41,096 bases of DNA from Pseudomonadota bacterium (GCA_018816735.1 JAHIVH010000097.1:1-41096), one strand, 5' to 3'. Counted from the stretch's first letter, positions 16,786 through 25,531 are shown. Notes: generated by a model from the sequence alone, not told the origin. Program-made: numbers and translations.

Positions 16786-18485
16786 TTGTTACCTCCCTGG
16801 CCTGCAATCTGTTTGACCATCTCCGGCATTTGAATTTGATTAAACGGGTCGTAAGGAATGCCATATCCTGTGCGAATGATTCCGACAACTTCGCCGATGG
16901 TTGCACCTGCTTTGGCCGCATCGATCATGGGAGGATTGAGATTTTCACCTGATTTGGCGGCCATATAGATATTTTTCAATGTCCGTTTCACTGCATTCCG
17001 GTCCCGTCCGGCCTTAAAACCGATAACTTCTGAAACCATATTCTCCCTGTCTTTAATTGTGGGAGACCGGTATGCCACATCCCGAATCGCTTTGTTAACC
17101 GGCCCCTCCTCGCCTTCAGCCTGGAAGGCATTCACGCCAACGATCAGGCGCTTTTTCTCTTCTTTCTCGCGTTGTATTTTTAACCTGTTGGCCTCCATGA
17201 CTTCATGCAGATATCCGGATTCAAGGCATTCAAAAATTCCGCCTCTCGCTTCAATCTCGTTGAGATACTGGTTGGTTTCCTTTTCAATGCGGCTTGTCAG
17301 CGCTTCAACAAAGTAAGATCCTCCCAGAGGGTCAGCAACAAGGGGAACATTGGCCTCATGGGTAATAATATGTTGCGTGTCCAGATTGAAGACTCTTGCT
17401 TCAAGTGATGGGAGGCCAATCGCCTCATCAATACTGGACGCATCAATGGAATTCACCCCACCCAGGACACAGCTTAAAATCTGAAGCGTCACCCGGGCAG
17501 CGTTGTTTAAAGGCTTCTGCCATTGCAGCGACAAGCCGGACGTGCGGATACCAATTTTCAATTGCATGGATTTCGGATGGGTAGCGCCTAACTTTTCTTT
17601 TGCGATAACAGCCCACATCTTTCTGGCTGCACGGAATTTGGCGATGGTCTCAAAAAAATCAGACTCCGCATCCAAAGCAAAAACCATAGGCCCATATTCA
17701 TCAATCGTGATACCGCGTCCTTTCAGCTCCTGGATCATGGCCGTGGCCAGTGCCAGACACCCTCCCAGTTCCTTGGGCACGTCCATTCCCCGCTGTTGCG
17801 GATCAACACCGTTAGGCACACAGGGTTTCCACCTTGGTGTTTTTTTTACGGCATATTCGATATGATCCATGTACACACGCCGTGCAATGTCTGTGGGAAA
17901 ATCCGGGCACTCATAAACCAGTTTGGCCCGTATAGGATCATTTATGCCATTTCCATGCAGTTTATTGAGATCCAACCCCTTGTTTTCCATGATTGAAACC
18001 AACATGGAATAGTTATAGATAAAATTTGAGATCCCCATGTGCGCAAATTCATAAACGACATTTTCAAGCGGCAGCCCCTCCAGCATTCGTTCATAAGTCG
18101 GTATGCCATAAGTGGCCACACCCCCACACATCATGCTGTTCCAGGCGGCAGGATGATCCGGATCAATACCACACTGGGTAGGCAAGTCTGCAAGTATCCG
18201 CAAGTCTGTCAACCCGTTTGCAATATATTCCCGAAATGCCTGATTCGTTTCTTCAGGTGTACTGTAACTGACGATAAATGATTTCAGCCAAAGCCGGTCT
18301 CTGAACATTTCAGGGTAAATCCCTCTTGTATAAGGGTATATTCCCGGATCTCCGATATCGTTATCATACGACAAATGATTCATGTCACCGGAATTATATA
18401 CTGGCTTCAATTCGATATGGCTTTGACTGGCTGTCCGGACAATGTGCCCGAACTTCCGGTCCAGGCTGACATTTTCTTTCGGCAT
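16782..18485 (-). CDS. B12-dependent acyl-CoA mutase, large subunit, substrate unknown
   Basis: The 567-residue product is a TIM-barrel acyl-CoA mutase: PYTRGIYPEM near 51-60, YSTPEETN, DLPTQCGIDPDHP near 100-112, FRAARKMWAVI, SLQWQKPLNNAARVTLQ and DPLGGSYFVE are all present. By-eye alignment to Propionibacterium methylmalonyl-CoA mutase places Phe61 at the position of Tyr89, Arg203 near Arg207, and Asp228 at the position of catalytic His244. The Tyr and His changes argue against plain methylmalonyl-CoA mutase; relatives that rearrange isobutyryl-, pivalyl-, 2-hydroxyisobutyryl- or alkylmalonyl-CoA are alternatives. GGAGGG precedes the ATG. It heads the mutase-B12-MeaB operon, 227 bp downstream of the FAD oxidase gene. 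Confidence 0.85.
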   Translation of the reverse strand: MPKENVSLDRKFGHIVRTASQSHIELKPVYNSGDMNHLSYDNDIGDPGIYPYTRGIYPEMFRDRLWLKSFIVSYSTPEETNQAFREYIANGLTDLRILADLPTQCGIDPDHPAAWNSMMCGGVATYGIPTYERMLEGLPLENVVYEFAHMGISNFIYNYSMLVSIMENKGLDLNKLHGNGINDPIRAKLVYECPDFPTDIARRVYMDHIEYAVKKTPRWKPCVPNGVDPQQRGMDVPKELGGCLALATAMIQELKGRGITIDEYGPMVFALDAESDFFETIAKFRAARKMWAVIAKEKLGATHPKSMQLKIGIRTSGLSLQWQKPLNNAARVTLQILSCVLGGVNSIDASSIDEAIGLPSLEARVFNLDTQHIITHEANVPLVADPLGGSYFVEALTSRIEKETNQYLNEIEARGGIFECLESGYLHEVMEANRLKIQREKEEKKRLIVGVNAFQAEGEEGPVNKAIRDVAYRSPTIKDRENMVSEVIGFKAGRDRNAVKRTLKNIYMAAKSGENLNPPMIDAAKAGATIGEVVGIIRTGYGIPYDPFNQIQMPEMVKQIAGQGGNK

Positions 18486-18555
18486 GAAAGGCCCTCCTAT
18501 GTGACTTATTTCATCTTCGGGTTACTTAACGACCATTAATATTCAAGAACAGATT

Positions 18556-18611
18556 GTACTGCCTGAATCTTCGGTATAACGAACACGTTATTTGACAGAT
18601 TCAGGCAGTAC
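18556..18611. repeat. 14-bp inverted repeat with a nested dyad
   Basis: GTACTGCCTGAATC (18556-18569) and GATTCAGGCAGTAC (18598-18611) are perfect arms around a 28-bp loop. Within the loop ATAACG-AACA-CGTTAT forms a second dyad. It lies between the FAD oxidase gene and the mutase gene, both transcribed leftward. No T-run follows, so it is either a structured mRNA element separating the two parts of a long transcript, an operator for the mutase promoter, or a REP-like repeat. Confidence 0.55.
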
Positions 18612-18712
18612 GGCCATTTATGCATCAGATATGATAATAAACAGCTTAATGATACGACTATTTCAAATACCGCAGGTAATCAACTTGCTCCAAATCACGA
18701 AGCCCTCCTTCT

Positions 18713-20284
18713 TCATGGTTCAAGCTCATCGATAGGCGGTACGTACCATTCCTCATCTCCAACCCTGTTCGGGTCAAGTGCCTTTTTGATCCTGGCCTGC
18801 CAGAGATGATAATTGTTCAACATGGGACCATATATCTTCCATGAACCGGGAGGCAAATTGGAAAGACCCAGACCAAGCGTCTGTTTGACCGTGCTTTCCG
18901 CAGACTCTTCCAGATATTCCATACGTTCACTCGCCTTGCCGTCACTTCTCACAAACATGGCCGCCATCTCTACGTGCCCCCAGTTTGCGGTGCCTTCATA
19001 GATGCCTCCCCAGCCGATATCGGATGTATCGTCAAAAAAACTGCCTTTGTCGATATACTTCTGTTTGTATTGGGTGGCCACTTCGGCCTGTTTGATGGCA
19101 TTATCGTATTCTACCGGGCTGCCGTAACTGGTCAGGAAGTCTCCACCTGCCCTGAATGTCAATGCGGTTGGAATGGATCTCACCCCCATCAGCCACCACC
19201 AGAATCCGTATCCGGCAGTTTGACTGAGGTCAACAACCACACAACCGGTATCTTTGGCAATTTGCCTCAGCACCTTTTCCTGATAGGCAACTTCTCTTTT
19301 TGAAACCGAGCTTAAAAGGATGACGCCCTGATGTTGAAATGTCTGCAAAAGGGATCGAATGGGCTTTGATTTATAAATTTTCTTGGCCGCCCTTGGCATG
19401 AAAAGTTCAGGTCCTGCAGCCAGTGTACTCCGTGTAAACCAGTTGGCAATCTCGGCATCACCGACTTTATAGGTGATATCTGCATATTTTTGAAAATTGG
19501 GTGCAACCACAAAAAACATTTTTTCCGTTTCCGGCACATCCACCTGAACATCCAGAAGAACGCCATCCACCTTGGGCTCTTTTGGTCCGTAATAGGGAAA
19601 CAGCTTAATTCCTATTTTTGTAAACACACCCAAAGACCCTTGTGTGCCGGCAAAGCCGCGCATCAGCCCTCTCAAGCCCGGCCCCGGTCCTTCACCGCTG
19701 AACCAGCTGGAGTCAGACCCCGGAGAGCCCAACCTTAATATGTCACCACTCGGCTGAACCCATTCCACTCCAAGAAGGTTACGTCCACTGTAACCGGTTG
19801 AAAGGCCCGTGCCGCCGTATCCCCATGCAGATGTGGCGCTGGCAAGGGCGGATGTATTCGGTCCTGCACCGATAACGTGACAGGTGAGCCCTTTTTTCAT
19901 GGCCTCTGCCATCAACTGCGCACAACATACGTATGGTTCAACAATGGCGTATTTATTTTTTTCATCCAGTTCGATGATTTTTCCCATCCGCCTCAAGTCG
20001 ATCTGCAACTCACCTTCCTCGGAAGGACTTCCCCATGCGGCCCAGCCTGTACTGTGCGGCTTGAATTTTACTTTATGTTTATTACAGATTTTTACAATCT
20101 TTTGAACTTCTTCCGTGGTTTCCGGAAGAACGACCGCTGCCGGGCGCGGTGTCCATTTCTGATTGGTGAGGTTAAATATAGGCTGCCAGGCATATCCGTC
20201 CAGGACTACCGGTTCCTGGGATACAAACTCTTTTCCTACAGCATCTTCCAGCTCTTTATACATATCTTTAGAAAGCAATTTCAT
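18713..20284 (-). CDS. FAD-dependent oxidase/dehydrogenase of the VAO/GlcD superfamily
   Basis: The product is 523 residues from the ATG at 20284, which follows GGAGG by 8 bases; the open frame reaches 20374 but has no SD there. The FAD_binding_4 region is recognised by RPAAVVLPETTEEVQKIV, KPHSTGWAAWG, GKIIELDEKNKYAIVEP and the GTGLSTGYSGRNLLG loop. The C-terminus LDPNRVGDEEW resembles the end of VAO-type enzymes such as 4-cresol dehydrogenase. The substrate is unknown. Gene order (two flavoproteins around an Fe-S CCG protein) suggests that the three form one oxidoreductase, similar to the GlcDEF glycolate oxidase layout. Confidence 0.82.
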   Translation of the reverse strand: MKLLSKDMYKELEDAVGKEFVSQEPVVLDGYAWQPIFNLTNQKWTPRPAAVVLPETTEEVQKIVKICNKHKVKFKPHSTGWAAWGSPSEEGELQIDLRRMGKIIELDEKNKYAIVEPYVCCAQLMAEAMKKGLTCHVIGAGPNTSALASATSAWGYGGTGLSTGYSGRNLLGVEWVQPSGDILRLGSPGSDSSWFSGEGPGPGLRGLMRGFAGTQGSLGVFTKIGIKLFPYYGPKEPKVDGVLLDVQVDVPETEKMFFVVAPNFQKYADITYKVGDAEIANWFTRSTLAAGPELFMPRAAKKIYKSKPIRSLLQTFQHQGVILLSSVSKREVAYQEKVLRQIAKDTGCVVVDLSQTAGYGFWWWLMGVRSIPTALTFRAGGDFLTSYGSPVEYDNAIKQAEVATQYKQKYIDKGSFFDDTSDIGWGGIYEGTANWGHVEMAAMFVRSDGKASERMEYLEESAESTVKQTLGLGLSNLPPGSWKIYGPMLNNYHLWQARIKKALDPNRVGDEEWYVPPIDELEP

Positions 20285-20339
20285 TTTTTTTCCTCCTTGT
20301 GCCGGATCAACCGGCAAAAAAATATAAGGATCAACTGTG

Positions 20340-21602
20340 CTAAAATGACATAAAAAGAAGATCGACCACATCATATACTTTTATGTCGTGTGCATTTGCC
20401 TCAATTTCATCATTAAAAATCCTTTCACACCATGGACAGGCTGTGACGATTGCTTCTGCACCTGTTTTTTTTGCTTCCTCGATACGCTCATTTGCTGTCC
20501 AGCTTGCAAACTCGGGGTAGGCCTCATAAACGCCCCCGCCTGCACCGCAGCACCAGCTGTATTCCCGTATTCTCTCCATTTCGACAAAATCGATTCCCGG
20601 AATCGAGTTGATGATATCTCTGGGCGGATCGAATATGCCAAGCATCCCGCTTTGCTTGAACCGGACCGGCCTCAACAGCTTATCATCCCCTGTCCAACCG
20701 GACCGGTATATTTCTCCACGCCTGCCAAGATGACACGGATCGTGGTAAGTTACTTTCATATCAACGTTTTTTCTGGGTTTCAGCTTGCCCTCTTTCATGA
20801 GAAGCGCTGCGTATTCTGTGGCATGAAGCACTTCTATTCCCGCATCCAAGCCATTTTTCGGGTATAAGTACTTGAACGTATAATAGCAGTCCGAGCACGG
20901 CGTGATTATCAGCTTGGCGCCTGAGGCCTTGACCCTTCCAATCATATCATCAGCAAAATTTTTCATCTCTCCCTGATAACCAATCTCAAAGGCCCTTCCG
21001 CCGCAACAGGCTTCATCTTTTCCTGCAATGCCGATATCTATCCCGGCATTTTTAAACAGATTGACCCAGTTCACAGCCACGCGGTGCAAGTCTTCATCAT
21101 ATGAATACCTGCAACCTGCATGAAAAAGAACATCTACTTTTCCGGTATTGATATTGGGAACATCCAGGTCTTCTGCCCAGTTTCCCCTGTCTTTCTTGAG
21201 CATTCCCAATGTATTGTCTTCTCTTTTCATGCTCTCGATGACATCAAGATGTTCCGGAAGAACATAAGCCTCGTCCACACATTTTGAGCGGGACTCAAGT
21301 AAGACATCCGCCAAATCGATATCATCCCTGTAGGCCAGACAGGAAACCTGGCACCCCCCGCAGAGTTGACATTTATAAATAATTTCAGCAACATTATCTG
21401 TTAACTCACTTCTACCTTCCAGTATGGAATTTGTGGCAATCATCTTGCCGCCTCCGGAATAGGCATGAAAATGGTAATAATCCACAGATGGACAAATTTT
21501 GGCAAACCGCGAGCTTTTAATCTGAGCCATGGGTACCCATTTGCAATGAGAACAACGGGAACAAGACTCCATATCTTTTTTTAAGGCACTTATATTACTC
21601 AT
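20340..21602 (-). CDS. Two-CCG-domain Fe-S oxidoreductase (HdrD/GlpC/GlcF-like)
   Basis: The product is about 420 residues from the ATG at 21602, which GGAGG precedes by 7 bases; a TTG at 21608 is less likely. An N-terminal ferredoxin-like region has CSRCSHCKW and CQLCGGCQVSC. Two CCG domains follow, with DEACCGG (first) and SWCCGAGGG (second), plus HAGCRYS, CSDCYYTF, HDPCHLGR and CPWCERIF. These bind cluster(s) used in GlpC, GlcF and HdrD for electron transfer from a flavoprotein to the membrane or a thiol pair. It starts 2 bp after the 21605 gene stop, so the two are tightly coupled. It probably relays electrons from the flanking flavoproteins. Confidence 0.88.
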   Translation of the reverse strand: MSNISALKKDMESCSRCSHCKWVPMAQIKSSRFAKICPSVDYYHFHAYSGGGKMIATNSILEGRSELTDNVAEIIYKCQLCGGCQVSCLAYRDDIDLADVLLESRSKCVDEAYVLPEHLDVIESMKREDNTLGMLKKDRGNWAEDLDVPNINTGKVDVLFHAGCRYSYDEDLHRVAVNWVNLFKNAGIDIGIAGKDEACCGGRAFEIGYQGEMKNFADDMIGRVKASGAKLIITPCSDCYYTFKYLYPKNGLDAGIEVLHATEYAALLMKEGKLKPRKNVDMKVTYHDPCHLGRRGEIYRSGWTGDDKLLRPVRFKQSGMLGIFDPPRDIINSIPGIDFVEMERIREYSWCCGAGGGVYEAYPEFASWTANERIEEAKKTGAEAIVTACPWCERIFNDEIEANAHDIKVYDVVDLLFMSF

Positions 21603-21604
21603 TT

Positions 21605-23059
21605 TCAAACCTCCTCTCCAAAACAGAGTTTTCCGGGATTCATCACACCCTTTGGATCAAAAATATTTTTCACCTTTTTCAAGGCCAAAACCGTATCCGG
21701 ACATTTTGAATAAATCGCATCTACCAGGGTTCCATGAGGTCGGGAGAAAAAGCCTCCCATTTCCAAAAATGCTTTGCCGGCATCGTCATAGAGGATTTTT
21801 ACTTTGTCTTTTTCTTCTGCATTGTTGAAATCCGCCATCAGATTAAACGACATATGACATCCCGTCCCATGACGGATAGGCTGAATATAAATGCCTGTAT
21901 TTTCTTTGGGAAAATTGTGAGAAACCGCTTTCTGGTGCATGATGGTTACGAATTCGGACGATTTATCAAGTGTTGTCAGAAAGAAAAGTTCCTTAACCCC
22001 CCCTTTGAGACTTTGCTTCCAGTATGGCGCCTTTCCGGGTTTGTTAAGCAACCCTATGAGCTTGTCACCCGAAACCCCGCCCAATTTCTGGACAGGCTGA
22101 ACATTAAACCCGGATGCCATTTCATAAATTTCCTCTTCCATATAGGAAATACGATCCTCCGGAAAATACTCAAGGCCGGATATGGTATATACAAGAACCC
22201 ATGGCGGCAGACCGGAGTGATCCACACCGGTAATCGCTGACAGATTGATATTGTTTAAAATCAGGCAATGGTCCGGCAGCTTTCGCCATAACATTTTATA
22301 CGTAAACATGATCAGATCTTCCAGATCATTTGCCGGCACAAGATAACACTTTTGAATGCTGGGTTTGACTTCGAGCTTGATCGTTGCCCAGGTTGCCAGG
22401 CCTAATGTGCCCTGGGAGCCCTGAATGATCCTTCCAATATCGGTCTGAGCCGGCCCCATGGATACTTTCTGCGCCTGTTTGGCAGCCCATTGCTGCTCCA
22501 ACGTCCCGGGACCTGCGGCATTGCCGGTAACGAATTTATCACCCGTACCCAGCACCAGCTCCAGACAGCACAACGGATCAATGGCATCCCAGTTGTATTT
22601 GGGACAGGTCGTAGGCTCCCTTTCCAAAAGGCTTGCCACAACTGACTTTTCCGGTTTCGGCAGAAGCGGCATCTCTAAACGCAGTCCTTCTTTTTCAACA
22701 GCTGCCTGCAATTCGGCAAATGTAACACCAGGCTCAACCATGGCCACTTTGTTACGTCTGTCCACACGAACAATTTTTTTCATACTGGAAAAATCGACCA
22801 CCACAGCACCCTTGGTCTCCGGAATGGTGGTTCCTTTGAACCGTTCACCGCCGGATGAGCATGGCACAAGCGGAAAGCCTTTTTCATTCGCCAACCAGAC
22901 AATTCGCTGAACCTCGTCAAAACTTTTGGGTTTAACAATATATTCAGGTGTTTCACCTTCATGAAAGCTTAAATCAGACCGAAAGGTTTCCAGAATGCAT
23001 TTATCGGTCACGACATTATCACTGCCCACGATTTGAATTAAATCTTCTTTTGTTCCCAT
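21605..23059 (-). CDS. GlcD-type FAD-linked oxidase
   Basis: The product is 484 residues from the ATG at 23059; GGAGG precedes it, and the open frame to 23131 would overlap the upstream gene by about 58 bp. It shows FAD_binding_4 features: PEYIVKPKSFDEVQRIV, LVPCSSGGERFKG, VDRRNKVAMVEPGVTFAELQ, IIQGSQGTLGL. The C-terminus FDPKGVMNPGKLCF is typical of FAD-oxidase_C enzymes such as glycolate/lactate dehydrogenase. It is 14 bp after the helical protein and directly before the CCG protein. The substrate is probably a 2-hydroxy acid or related compound, but this is inference. Confidence 0.85.
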   Translation of the reverse strand: MGTKEDLIQIVGSDNVVTDKCILETFRSDLSFHEGETPEYIVKPKSFDEVQRIVWLANEKGFPLVPCSSGGERFKGTTIPETKGAVVVDFSSMKKIVRVDRRNKVAMVEPGVTFAELQAAVEKEGLRLEMPLLPKPEKSVVASLLEREPTTCPKYNWDAIDPLCCLELVLGTGDKFVTGNAAGPGTLEQQWAAKQAQKVSMGPAQTDIGRIIQGSQGTLGLATWATIKLEVKPSIQKCYLVPANDLEDLIMFTYKMLWRKLPDHCLILNNINLSAITGVDHSGLPPWVLVYTISGLEYFPEDRISYMEEEIYEMASGFNVQPVQKLGGVSGDKLIGLLNKPGKAPYWKQSLKGGVKELFFLTTLDKSSEFVTIMHQKAVSHNFPKENTGIYIQPIRHGTGCHMSFNLMADFNNAEEKDKVKILYDDAGKAFLEMGGFFSRPHGTLVDAIYSKCPDTVLALKKVKNIFDPKGVMNPGKLCFGEEV

Positions 23060-23073
23060 TATTTTAGTTCCTC

Positions 23074-23760
23074 CTACGCCCTTTTTAGAAACCGCTTTTT
23101 GGCTCTTTGCATCATCATGGCCGTAGTCCATTTAATCAGATTCGGTTTTTGATCCAAAAATGCATGTGTTAAGGTGTCTGTCATTTTACCTATTTCTTTT
23201 TTGTCAACTGAATTGAAAACTGCGGACATAAATTTGGAAACAGGTGCATCATCCCTGGTCTCAAGATCATTGATAAACCTTGCCGACTGGCTCAACAGAC
23301 TCCCCATGCGGTTTCCATATTCCTGAATGGAACGGTTATTGATCGACTTCGTAAGAGAACTGGCAATAATTCCACCAATAGCGATCAATGCTTTTTTGAC
23401 TTTTGGCAGCGTTTCAACGAGTTTCTTTTTCATTTCATCCAGAGACGTCATGTCCTGACCGGCTGCCGCCATAATGCCTTCAACCCAGGGATTGATGAGA
23501 GACACCAGAGAACCAAGGCCCTCAAGAACCTCTTCATCGGTCAGGGCCTCGAGGATGCCGTACATTTTGTCAAAATTATCCTCAAGCAGTTTCATATCGT
23601 CCAGATTAATAAAATAATCCTCCAATTCTTCATAAATATTATATTGCACATCATACTTCTTGTCCGTTAAGGCGTGTGAAAGCCTGAGGAACTGATCCAA
23701 AGCCCCTGTTTTGAATGCGGTTTCCATAAAATTCCACATGATTCTGGCTTGCCCATCCAT
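23074..23760 (-). CDS. Helical protein of unknown function, first gene of the flavoprotein operon
   Basis: The product is 228 residues from the ATG at 23760, which follows GGAGG by 7 bases. It is alpha-helical by composition, with one hydrophobic patch near ALIAIGGIIASSL and Met- and Leu-rich helices. No signal peptide or enzymatic motif is seen. It heads the operon with the two flavoproteins and the Fe-S protein, so it may be an assembly factor or small subunit of that complex. It is not recognised as a named family. Confidence 0.7.
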   Translation of the reverse strand: MDGQARIMWNFMETAFKTGALDQFLRLSHALTDKKYDVQYNIYEELEDYFINLDDMKLLEDNFDKMYGILEALTDEEVLEGLGSLVSLINPWVEGIMAAAGQDMTSLDEMKKKLVETLPKVKKALIAIGGIIASSLTKSINNRSIQEYGNRMGSLLSQSARFINDLETRDDAPVSKFMSAVFNSVDKKEIGKMTDTLTHAFLDQKPNLIKWTTAMMMQRAKKRFLKRA

Positions 23761-23778
23761 TGGTGAACCTCCTTGCAC

Positions 23779-23953
23779 ACGGATGGTTTCCGTGTGAGTT
23801 CAAATTATAAAGAAATCCTGACCCGATTACGCGATTACATTAAGATATGTTCATTTTCATCAGAAATAGGACACCGTGTCAGACATGTCAAGCTATTTTT
23901 AACAAAAAAAGACATGGTGTCAGAAATTTTTAATTTTAATCAACAAAATCTGC
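23779..23953 (-). promoter_or_regulatory. Promoter and operator region of the flavoprotein operon
   Basis: The region lies between the double-TetR gene end and the operon start. On the minus strand TTGACA at 23891-23886 is followed after 17 bp by TATTTC at 23868-23863. The spacer contains the palindrome GACACCGTGTC (23870-23880) and the -35 overlaps GACATGTC (23882-23889); a related imperfect dyad lies at 23911-23921. An inverted copy of the etf/fix motif, GATTACAT-N8-GTTCATTTT, is at 23833-23857 just downstream. These overlaps fit repression by a TetR-type protein. Confidence 0.55.
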
Positions 23954-25183
23954 CTAAAGCAACGGATTGAAATTGAAAAAATAATAGAGGAAAATGCCCA
24001 GATTGGCTGTGAATTCATACTCGGACGATTGGATGATCCCTTCCAGATAAAGCATATATGAAAAACTGGTAATGACCTGAAGAATCTGGGTCACGACAAG
24101 GGCATCGTAGCCCGTAATTTTATTTTTTTTCAAAATGTCGGAAATTTCCACCTGGATGACCTGGCCGAAACCATCCATCAGGCTTTTGTAATGGGACTTC
24201 AGGCGTTCGCTTGTAAACGCCCCCTGAATAAAGGCTCTCTGGATGGGGAAATATTTCTGGAAAAGGGCCAGGACAGACAAATTCACCCGGACAAGCGAAT
24301 CAAGATCATCCGAATTTTTACTGCTCAAGATCGCATCCGGACCTGGATTGGATGGAATCAGAGAAGAAAACATCTCTCCTGTCATCTGCTGGATCAGATC
24401 TTCCTTGTCCTTAAAATATCTGTAAAATGTGCTCCTGTTGTATCCGGCACGTTTGGCGATGCGTCCCACCTTGGCATCAAAATAACCATAGACGTCAAAC
24501 TCTTCCTGGGCAGCCAGGATCAGGCTATGCCGTGTTTTGTCATAGACCTTATTGAAAGCGCCCGTATTTTTAAAAGATACTGTCCTCTTGTCATTATGAT
24601 TTAAAACAGAGAACAGAATATAGGCAATCGTTTTTGCAAGGGACTCCGAAGAAAAAGAAATCACTCCCGAAACCTTTAAAAGAAAAGGAAAAATAATGGT
24701 GATAGCCATCAACTGAGCGATCAATAAGGGATTGCTCAATTTATGAAACCCCTTTCTCTGGCTATTTTCAATCTTTTTGGCAAAAGGTGCGGCTGTAATG
24801 GAAAACAGATTTTTGAAAAGAGCCAACAGCTGCTTATCCTGATACATGCCTTCCACTAACGCCCGGAACACGCCGGAAGATTCCTCGAGAAGGTTGGTGT
24901 AGTCAACCAGGGGGGCTTCAAACTTCTCCAGATCTTTTATGTTCAGCCACCTGTTGAGCGCTTTTTCTTCCCATAACAAATCGATTTTATGCAACGTGTC
25001 CTGCACGAGATGAGACAGAATGTCATTCTTATTCTGAAAATAGAGATAAAACGTACTCCGGCCCACACCTGCCCTGCCGGTAATATCCTCCACATTTGTC
25101 CGGATGAACCCGTTCTGGTTGAATGCGGCAAGCGCAGCGTCCAACAAGCGTTTTTCTGTAAAATCAGCAGCTTCTAAGCGCAA
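23954..25183 (-). CDS. Tandem double TetR-type regulator
   Basis: The 409-residue product is two TetR units in one chain. Unit 1: HTH ~10-57 (VGRSTFYLYFQNKNDI) and helical region to ~200. Unit 2: HTH ~216-263 (YNRSTFYRYFKDKEDL) and helical region to 409. A single TetR is ~200 residues and acts as a dimer, so a covalent dimer or a protein with two ligand sites is plausible. The start is TTG, with GAGGAGG a few bases before it. It is paralogous to the three-HTH protein at 11193: both share WLN...EKFE, QGxF(H/T)S and FFNFN. It is upstream of the flavoprotein operon on the same strand and likely regulates it and itself. Confidence 0.88.
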   Translation of the reverse strand: MRLEAADFTEKRLLDAALAAFNQNGFIRTNVEDITGRAGVGRSTFYLYFQNKNDILSHLVQDTLHKIDLLWEEKALNRWLNIKDLEKFEAPLVDYTNLLEESSGVFRALVEGMYQDKQLLALFKNLFSITAAPFAKKIENSQRKGFHKLSNPLLIAQLMAITIIFPFLLKVSGVISFSSESLAKTIAYILFSVLNHNDKRTVSFKNTGAFNKVYDKTRHSLILAAQEEFDVYGYFDAKVGRIAKRAGYNRSTFYRYFKDKEDLIQQMTGEMFSSLIPSNPGPDAILSSKNSDDLDSLVRVNLSVLALFQKYFPIQRAFIQGAFTSERLKSHYKSLMDGFGQVIQVEISDILKKNKITGYDALVVTQILQVITSFSYMLYLEGIIQSSEYEFTANLGIFLYYFFNFNPLL

Positions 25184-25531
25184 TATTCCTCCTCTCAGCG
25201 TTCAATCCAACATAAGCCTGAATTCTGACACACCAATATCGGGCCGGTGTATCTATTCCCCCATTGACGTCTGACACAATGTTTTATTTTTTAACAACCA
25301 TATATCTACCCAAATATTGTGTCAAGAATACAATTTTGGATTGACAGGTTCTTTTTTGTACTGCCGTCATAATGACAACCTGTCATTTCATGGCCATCGG
25401 TTAACGGTCCCAGAATTTATTTGCTATTTCAAATGCCGGTGTGATATTAGCTTTAGGTTTTGTATAGGTCCAATCCCTCACCTTCCTGACGGATCGGCAA
25501 AAAGTAAGATAAACATTCATGAAGATATGAC
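25184..25531. other. Intergenic region upstream of the double TetR and tgt
   Basis: This 348-bp divergent region holds TCTGACAC at 25224-25231 and again at 25270-25277, and a wide inverted repeat TGACACAAT (25272-25280) / ATTGTGTCA (25316-25324). A TTGACA is present on the minus strand next to the second arm (25325-25320), followed by AT-rich DNA, and is a candidate -35 for the regulator. No gene was seen. Confidence 0.5.

Noticed and set aside
16782..18485. Calling the mutase methylmalonyl-CoA mutase outright
   Set aside because: The Tyr89 and His244 positions are substituted and the B12 domain is on a separate chain, so a narrower name is not supported.
21602..23131. Longer start for the GlcD-like gene at 23131
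   Set aside because: It would overlap the preceding gene by 58 bp; the ATG at 23059 has GGAGG and fits the family N-terminus.
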